From Puniceicoccales bacterium (lineage in GTDB: Bacteria > Verrucomicrobiota > Verrucomicrobiia > Opitutales > JAIRKQ01), in the NCBI GenBank assembly GCA_031266155.1, contig JAISBO010000065.1, positions 1 through 11,541 of the forward strand: a DNA stretch of 11,541 nucleotides. The letters are read 5' to 3'. Positions 7,204-11,541 of this stretch are shown in pieces. Made by a program: the position numbers and the translations under genes. The notes under the pieces were generated by a model. It was not told where the DNA came from. It made no database searches and saw only the letters and a program-made list of their open reading frames with translations. Position 1 is the stretch's first letter; each line of letters opens with the position of its first letter.

Positions 7204-7707
7204 TTAAATGTCAAAAATGTCTTTGCCTGCGAAAAGTTCTGTTTTTTGACCGGCACACTTTGCGATTAGCTGGCCAATGTGATGATTTTCAATGACCAAA
7301 TTGGGAACAATTTCCCCTAGCGGTGTCAGGACAAAGCTACGCTCAAACATTCGTGGGTGTGGAATTATTAAATCCGGCGTTGAAATTTTTTCGGAATTGA
7401 AGGTTAGGAGGTCGATGTCTATGTTTCTTGGTCCAAACTTTGTGGTTTTATTTTTACCAATGGAACATTCGATATCCTGGCAAAGACTGAGCAATTGCAG
7501 TGCATTGAGTGCCGTTTTGACAAATAATACACAGTTAAGAAAGTTTGGTTGGTCTGCTAGAATTTGAGGCTCCGTTTCGTAGACGTTGGAACATTTCTCA
7601 ATTTTCAGACCATCACACTTTAATTTTGATACCGCAAGGGTTAAAAAGCCTAGACGATCCCCTAGGTTACTCCCAAGCGCTAGGTAGGCCTCATTTTCAT
7701 TATTCAT
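7204..7707 (-). CDS. folK: 6-hydroxymethyl-7,8-dihydropterin pyrophosphokinase (HPPK)
   Basis: A 167-residue cytoplasmic enzyme that transfers pyrophosphate from ATP to 6-hydroxymethyl-7,8-dihydropterin, making the substrate for FolP. Motifs: AYLALGSNLGDR near the N-terminus (7-18); VYETEP (42-47), a pterin-pocket strand; PNFLNCV (54-60); and the signature FGPRNIDIDLL (91-101), whose aspartates 97 and 99 bind the two magnesium ions. PHPRMFERSFVLTPL (116-130) is the conserved C-terminal block. Length is typical for a stand-alone HPPK. The ATG at 7707 overlaps the folB stop by 8 nt, indicating translational coupling. It is the last gene of the folE-folP-folB-folK operon. Confidence 0.95.
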   Translation of the reverse strand: MNNENEAYLALGSNLGDRLGFLTLAVSKLKCDGLKIEKCSNVYETEPQILADQPNFLNCVLFVKTALNALQLLSLCQDIECSIGKNKTTKFGPRNIDIDLLTFNSEKISTPDLIIPHPRMFERSFVLTPLGEIVPNLVIENHHIGQLIAKCAGQKTELFAGKDIFDI

Positions 7708-8071
7708 TGCGTAAAAACGTCGATGAGAAACCTAGGCCCGAAAAACTTTTATCCGCCAAAGAATCGGGGAATTTTTTAATTACAATGTCCAGCAGCGTAA
7801 TTTGCTGAAATTTCTGAAATATCTTGTCAGCCATGTGCTGTGCCAGCTTTTCCAAAAGATTAAAGGATGAACCTTTGACGGCTTCCAATATTGTTCCCAG
7901 CAATTTCGTGTAATCGACGGTATGAGAAATCATATCGGAACCCTTCGCCCGAGTAGCGTCGAATTGGGCTCTTGCTGAAATTAGGAAACGCTGTAGCTTA
8001 GATTTCTCTCCAACGGAGGTTCCATGCTTAGCAAATACCTCAACGTCATCTATGAAAATTTTATCGTTCAT
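7700..8071 (-). CDS. folB: Dihydroneopterin aldolase
   Basis: A 123-residue enzyme that splits 7,8-dihydroneopterin into 6-hydroxymethyl-7,8-dihydropterin and glycolaldehyde. Visible motifs: KIFIDDVEVFAKHGTSVGE (4-22) with the HG and the substrate-site Glu22; the VDY motif (52-54) with its conserved tyrosine; NLLEKLA (71-77) with the pterin-anchoring glutamate; and IVIKKFP (96-102), holding the catalytic lysine position. The ATG at 8071 is preferred over an upstream TTG at 8086, because the ATG lies one base after the folP stop whereas the TTG would overlap folP by 14 nt. Length is normal. It overlaps folK by 8 nt. Confidence 0.9.
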   Translation of the reverse strand: MNDKIFIDDVEVFAKHGTSVGEKSKLQRFLISARAQFDATRAKGSDMISHTVDYTKLLGTILEAVKGSSFNLLEKLAQHMADKIFQKFQQITLLDIVIKKFPDSLADKSFSGLGFSSTFLRNE

Positions 8072-8072
8072 A

Positions 8073-8915
8073 TTATTTTTGTGCAAATTTTAACACTGCC
8101 AAATTCTCCACCACATCGTGGACTCGAAAAATCTTACACCCCTGGCGAAACCCTTCCATCGTCGTGGTCATGGTGGCGCTTGACAATGTTTGCCCATCAT
8201 CACCATTGACAGCCATAGCCAAAAAAGATTTTTTCGACGTGGCACAGACAACAGGATTTGAAAATTTTGAACATATTTTACCAATTGTCCTAAAAATTTC
8301 CAAATTCTGCTGTGGTGTTTTTCCAAAACCTATTCCCGGGTCGAAAATAATACGCCCCAGGTCGAAATTTATGCGGATTGCTTCGTCTAAAATCTTTTCA
8401 AATTCTAAAATTATTTCACCAACGGGGTCATTTGTTTGCAAAAAGCTTTTATCATTTCGTGCATTATGAGTAACGATCAAATGTGCATCAAAATCTTTAA
8501 CAACGGTTGCCATTTCGCGGAAATGCCATGTGCAGCAAACGTCATTTATGATATTTACCCCCCGTTCGAGTGCCTTCCGTGCAACATCCACATGATATGT
8601 GTCAATGGAGATGGACGCGTTGTCGATGGCCGTGGCAGCATCTAAAACATTCCCAATACGTTTCCATTCGGTATCCGCATCGATCTCAATCGCTTTGGGG
8701 TTCGTCGACTCTCCTCCAATGTCGATGATTGTTCCCCCTCCATCGACGAGTTCGTACAAATGTTGTATGGCTTTTGGCTGCACTGTTATGGCTTCCGAAC
8801 GTTGTTCCGCATCATCTTGGTCAAAAAATTTTCCACCGTCCGAAAACGAATTAGGCGTAACATTCAGAATTCCCATGATACATGGTAGAGTGATTTGACT
8901 AAAGCTTTTCCCCAT
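8073..8915 (-). CDS. folP: Dihydropteroate synthase
   Basis: A 280-residue TIM-barrel enzyme that condenses 6-hydroxymethyl-dihydropterin pyrophosphate with p-aminobenzoate; it is the sulfonamide target. Motifs: loop 1 IMGILNVTPNSFSDGGKF (13-30), loop 2 DIGGESTNP (65-73), SIDTYHVDVARKAL (103-116), IINDV (122-126), DPGIGFGKTPQQNLEI (192-207), SKKSFLA (227-233) and RVHDV (264-268). Several positions differ from the usual family: loop 2 normally reads GGESTRPG and has Asn72 for Arg; the MHM-type strand reads VTHNARN (148-154); SRKS is SKKS. The ATG at 8915 overlaps folE by 17 nt; a TTG at 8924 would add three residues. Assignment is firm; altered substrate or drug binding is inference. Confidence 0.93.
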   Translation of the reverse strand: MGKSFSQITLPCIMGILNVTPNSFSDGGKFFDQDDAEQRSEAITVQPKAIQHLYELVDGGGTIIDIGGESTNPKAIEIDADTEWKRIGNVLDAATAIDNASISIDTYHVDVARKALERGVNIINDVCCTWHFREMATVVKDFDAHLIVTHNARNDKSFLQTNDPVGEIILEFEKILDEAIRINFDLGRIIFDPGIGFGKTPQQNLEIFRTIGKICSKFSNPVVCATSKKSFLAMAVNGDDGQTLSSATMTTTMEGFRQGCKIFRVHDVVENLAVLKFAQK

Positions 8916-9501
8916 TTGTTTCAAAGATTAACTGTTGGGCTTCCATGGCAAGTAATTTTTCCGATGAAAACTTTCCAGAAACTGCACGGGTTATCGTCTT
9001 ACTTCCTGGCTGCATGACTCCCCGTACACTCATACACATGTGTTGGCCAGAAATAATCACCAAAACCCCATCATTGGCGGTGTTTTCCCCAATCGCTTCA
9101 AGAATTTGTTGGGTCAGGCGTTCTTGCAATTGCAAACGTTTTGCATACTTATCGATGATACGTACTAGCTTACTCAGTCCGACAACCGTACCATTTCGAG
9201 GAATATAGGCAATGGAAACGCTGCCAAAAAATGGAAGCAAATGATGTTCGCAAAAAGATGAAAAGTGAATGTTTTTTACAATAACGAAGCCGCCATAATT
9301 TTCTGCGACAAACGTTTGTTTTAGTAATTCTTCATCCGAATTTCCTTTTGTTTCGAAAAAATTTTGCCACATCGTTGCCACACGTCGTGGCGTATCTCGA
9401 AGTCCCTCGCGCGATACATCATCTCCGATACCCTCAATCAACAGTCCTATGCCGGTAACAATTTTTTCAAAATTCATTGGCAGATTATATTCATATATCA
9501 T
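8899..9501 (-). CDS. folE: GTP cyclohydrolase I (FolE1)
   Basis: A 200-residue enzyme that converts GTP to 7,8-dihydroneopterin triphosphate, the first step of folate synthesis. The N-terminal helix block SREGLRDTPRRVA (30-42) is typical. The zinc site is complete: C84 and H87 in SFCEHHLLPFFG (82-93) and C156 in GQHMCMSVRGV (152-162). VGLSKLVRIIDKYAKRLQLQ (107-126) is the substrate/GTP-pocket block. Length fits type I enzymes. The start at 9501 is the first ATG. It leads the minus-strand folate operon and is divergent from moxR across 151 bp. The nearest ribosome-site-like sequence is a weak AAAGAAAG; a perfect AGGAGG lies further upstream and serves no visible start. Confidence 0.96.
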   Translation of the reverse strand: MIYEYNLPMNFEKIVTGIGLLIEGIGDDVSREGLRDTPRRVATMWQNFFETKGNSDEELLKQTFVAENYGGFVIVKNIHFSSFCEHHLLPFFGSVSIAYIPRNGTVVGLSKLVRIIDKYAKRLQLQERLTQQILEAIGENTANDGVLVIISGQHMCMSVRGVMQPGSKTITRAVSGKFSSEKLLAMEAQQLIFETNGEKL

Positions 9502-9543
9502 CTTTCTTTACAAGACTCTTTACGAGAATGAACCCTCCTGCAA

Positions 9544-9558
9544 GGTCCCCATGGGACC
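9544..9558. other. Perfect inverted repeat between folE and moxR
   Basis: GGTCCC-CAT-GGGACC is a 6-bp GC-rich inverted repeat with a 3-nt centre, inside the AT-rich divergent intergenic region. It lies 42 bp upstream of the folE start and 94 bp upstream of moxR. Nearby on the minus strand are AGGAGG (9539-9534) and a direct repeat GTAAAGA spaced by 12. It could be an operator or a leader hairpin; no T-run follows. Confidence 0.4.
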
Positions 9559-9652
9559 ACTAAAAATCACTCATTCTTCCCCTAATCCTGGGATAAAATT
9601 TTAAAATACGTCGAAAAATGTCTGAAACTTAGCAATTGCAAAATTTATTACT

Positions 9653-10666
9653 ATGCAAATACTAGGGCGACAAAGTATGGCAAGTGGTACTAGCGACATA
9701 AATACGGTGGTCCGAGAATCCTCGGCTTGGATATCAATTTTGAGGAATGAGATTGGTCGATTGATCGTCGGCCAACGATATATGGTAGATCGGATGATAG
9801 TTGGTTTGCTCACCGGAGGACATATTCTGTTGGAAGGCGTTCCAGGCCTTGGGAAGACCCTGGCAATTAAATCTTTAGCAGCGGCAATACAAGGGTCATT
9901 TCAAAGGGTTCAGTTCACCCCTGACATGCTTCCAGCCGACATAATTGGCACGCAAATCTATAACCAGAAGACCGGTGAGTTTTATACCAGAAAAGGCCCA
10001 ATTTTTGCCAATTTGGTTCTCGCCGACGAAATCAATCGCGCACCAGCTAAAGTCCAAAGCGCTCTACTGGAAAGTATGCAAGAGTTGCAGGTAACAATCG
10101 CCGGTGAAACCAATAAACTGCCAGAACTATTCATGGTGTTTGCCACCGAAAATCCGATTGAATATGAGGGAACATACCCTCTCCCGGAGTCGCAAGTCGA
10201 CAGGTTTCTATTAAAATTGAAGATCGAATACCCAAGTAAACTGGAAGAGATAAAAATTTTGGATTCGGCAGCAAAAATTAGCAAAGAAACCGCAATAAAC
10301 GCGGTCGTATCCATGGATCAAATTTTGAAATCCCGCAAAGTAGTCGATGAAATTTTCATCGATGAAAAAGTCAAAGAATATGTGGTGGATATAGTTTCTG
10401 CAACGAGGAATCCCAAAGACTATAAACTGGAAATCGACCAGTTTATCCAAATCGGAGCATCTCCACGGGCCACGATCGCCTTAGCCTTAACGGCCAAAGC
10501 ATGGGCATTTTTACAGGGTCGCGGATATGTTACTCCACAGGATGTTAAAACCATAGGCATCGACGTTCTGCGCCACAGGGTAGTTGCTTCTTATCTTGCA
10601 GAATCCGAGGGAATATCGAGTGAAATCATCGCTGCAAAAATTTTGAACACTATCCGAGTGCCATAA
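9653..10666 (+). CDS. MoxR-family AAA+ ATPase
   Basis: A 337-residue AAA+ ATPase of the MoxR class, a group thought to act as chaperones that activate or assemble partner proteins, usually VWA-domain proteins encoded alongside. The IVGQ box at 38-41 begins the conserved core. Walker A is GVPGLGKT (62-69) and Walker B LVLADEIN (121-128), followed by RAPAKVQSALLESMQE (129-144). The sensor 1/arginine region is ATENPIEYEGTYPLPESQVD (164-183), where most members have ATQNP. The sensor 2 lid contains GASPRAT, and the C-terminus has YVTPQDVKTIGIDVLRHRV. Length is normal. An ATG at 9677 is an alternative start. There is no Shine-Dalgarno site. No DUF58 or VWA gene follows, which is unusual; the partner is unknown. 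Confidence 0.9.
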   Translation: MQILGRQSMASGTSDINTVVRESSAWISILRNEIGRLIVGQRYMVDRMIVGLLTGGHILLEGVPGLGKTLAIKSLAAAIQGSFQRVQFTPDMLPADIIGTQIYNQKTGEFYTRKGPIFANLVLADEINRAPAKVQSALLESMQELQVTIAGETNKLPELFMVFATENPIEYEGTYPLPESQVDRFLLKLKIEYPSKLEEIKILDSAAKISKETAINAVVSMDQILKSRKVVDEIFIDEKVKEYVVDIVSATRNPKDYKLEIDQFIQIGASPRATIALALTAKAWAFLQGRGYVTPQDVKTIGIDVLRHRVVASYLAESEGISSEIIAAKILNTIRVP

Positions 10667-10673
10667 AACGGTA

Positions 10674-10705
10674 GGGCAATGTCCTCATAGGGGAAAGGGA
10701 TAGGG
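10674..10705 (+). other. Possible G-quadruplex-forming G-run cluster
   Basis: Four G-runs, GGG (10674-10676), GGGG (10690-10693), GGG (10697-10699) and GGG (10703-10705), lie just after the moxR stop, separated by loops of 13, 3 and 3 nt. Three runs with short AAA/ATA loops stand out in this AT-rich sequence. The first loop is long, so quadruplex folding is only a possibility. Confidence 0.25.
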
Positions 10706-10709
10706 ACGA

Positions 10710-10769
10710 ATGAAAGCAAGGTTTAAGCTAAAAACGGACCTCGAAAAATTGAGTCTGGCAACGTTATAA
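10710..10769 (+). CDS. Possible 19-codon small ORF in the moxR downstream gap
   Basis: ATG at 10710 opens a 19-residue reading frame, MKARFKLKTDLEKLSLATL, ending in TAA. GGGATAGGG lies a few bases upstream and could serve as a purine-rich ribosome site. The peptide is basic and amphipathic. It may be a leader peptide, the remnant of a lost downstream gene, or chance. No family is recognised. Confidence 0.15.
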   Translation: MKARFKLKTDLEKLSLATL

Positions 10770-10827
10770 TGCATGGGGCCCGTTGTGGGAGTCTGCCGAC
10801 CAATGCCTGTAGTGTATACTTCCAGTG

Positions 10828-10857
10828 TTGCATAACAATGATTGATTCTAGTAAAAT
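10828..10857 (+). promoter_or_regulatory. Candidate promoter upstream of the DOT1-like methyltransferase gene
   Basis: TTGCAT (10828-10833), an 18-nt spacer and TAAAAT (10852-10857) form a plausible sigma70-type pair ending 41 bp before the ATG at 10899. A perfect TATAAT also occurs at 10765-10770, but it has no -35 at normal spacing. Confidence 0.35.
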
Positions 10858-10898
10858 TTTGTATACATTACTCTTGAACTTTAGAAAAGGATTCGGAT

Positions 10899-11540
10899 AT
10901 GAGTTTTGAAAAAGAGAAAGAAGTTTTCGACAAGATCTATCAAGGAATTAACGGTTATAGTATATCCCAGAGGGGTAGAAGCACGATGGATACAACGGAT
11001 ACAAAATTTTTGATATATGGCGAAGTTTCTTTTGCAGAACTGCTGACCATCGTCGAAAATTCCGGCATCAAGAACCAGTTTAATGGACTAACAACTTTCT
11101 GCGACCTTGGATCTGGGATGGGCAAGAGTCTCATCGGGGCCGCCCTCATATGCCCATATTTTAAACGCATCATCGGTGTAGAGCTAGTTCCAACTTTGTA
11201 TGAATCATCGTTGGGAAGTGTACAACAGTTGGCTCAAACTAATAAAAAATTAGCCAACAAGATTAAGGTTATTAACGGAAATTTTTTGAAATTGAATTTT
11301 TCCAAGCCGGCTCTTTCCCCGAATGTAATCTTTATGCACTACCCGATGCACGGAACAGGGGTGGAGGAATTGTATTTGCAACTGGAAGAAAAATTCCGCA
11401 AAGAACTAAAGCCCGGAAGTATCATAATTTCTGCCATACGAAAACTGTCTTCCCCGGAAGCTTTTCCCGAAATACTTTCGCCCATATGCGTACAATGCAA
11501 GTACGGTAATGCGACAATATTTTTTCACAAAAAGGTTTGA
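10899..11540 (+). CDS. DOT1-like SAM-dependent methyltransferase
   Basis: A 213-residue class I methyltransferase resembling the catalytic core of DOT1/histone-lysine-79-type enzymes. Visible: YGEVSFAEL (40-48), matching the DOT1 Y-G-E substrate/SAM strand; motif I DLGSGMGKSL (69-78); the acidic post-I strand GVELVP (93-98); and a strand-4 region VIFMHYPMHGTGVEEL (144-159). In DOT1 that last position reads N-N-F; here it is HYP (147-149). The C-terminal strand pair (about 171-213) completes the Rossmann fold. The start at 10899 has a good AAGGA ribosome site with 7-nt spacing, one of the clearest in the window. It stands alone, 232 bp from moxR. The target is unknown; a protein substrate is inferred only from similarity. 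An ordinary small-molecule methyltransferase is possible. Confidence 0.7.
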   Translation: MSFEKEKEVFDKIYQGINGYSISQRGRSTMDTTDTKFLIYGEVSFAELLTIVENSGIKNQFNGLTTFCDLGSGMGKSLIGAALICPYFKRIIGVELVPTLYESSLGSVQQLAQTNKKLANKIKVINGNFLKLNFSKPALSPNVIFMHYPMHGTGVEELYLQLEEKFRKELKPGSIIISAIRKLSSPEAFPEILSPICVQCKYGNATIFFHKKV

Positions 11541-11541
11541 T

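Overview
This is a bacterial chromosomal window, AT-leaning and densely packed, carrying mostly conserved housekeeping genes. It has no mobile element, CRISPR array or rRNA. Few start codons have a Shine-Dalgarno site. The partial left-edge gene looks closest, from memory, to the phosphofructokinases of Verrucomicrobiota, which carry a G-G-G-P-T-A-V-I-N nucleotide/phosphate loop. A bacterial DOT1-like methyltransferase at the right edge also fits a PVC-type or host-associated bacterium. This placement is inference; RecA or LepA phylogeny would settle it.

Left part (1-2719): a minus-strand phosphofructokinase-family gene runs off the window edge and has lost its catalytic motifs. It is followed by a tRNA-Cys(GCA) with encoded CCA and a YfgM-like membrane-anchored repeat protein, both on the minus strand. 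The YfgM-like gene is divergent from rsmE (16S rRNA m3U1498 methyltransferase).

Middle (2733-6586): a minus-strand pair encodes a DoxX-like membrane protein and a small FliO-like membrane protein. The pair is divergent from recA, which is followed by lepA (elongation factor 4).

Right-centre (6633-9501): a 132-residue protein of unknown function has its own good promoter. It is preceded by a compact minus-strand folate operon in transcription order folE-folP-folB-folK, with overlapping or 1-nt junctions and a likely terminator after folK. Together these enzymes convert GTP to 7,8-dihydropteroate, except for the dihydroneopterin triphosphate dephosphorylation step. FolP departs from the usual family residues at substrate-loop positions.

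Right end (9653-11541): a MoxR-type AAA+ ATPase is divergent from folE and lacks its usual DUF58/VWA partner next door. A 232-bp gap follows, with G-runs, a possible 19-codon ORF and promoter-like elements, and then the DOT1-like SAM methyltransferase.

No clearly new multi-gene system is visible. The best leads are the catalytically degenerate phosphofructokinase paralogue, the DOT1-like enzyme with a replaced catalytic-site motif, the 132-residue unknown, and the divergent FolP.
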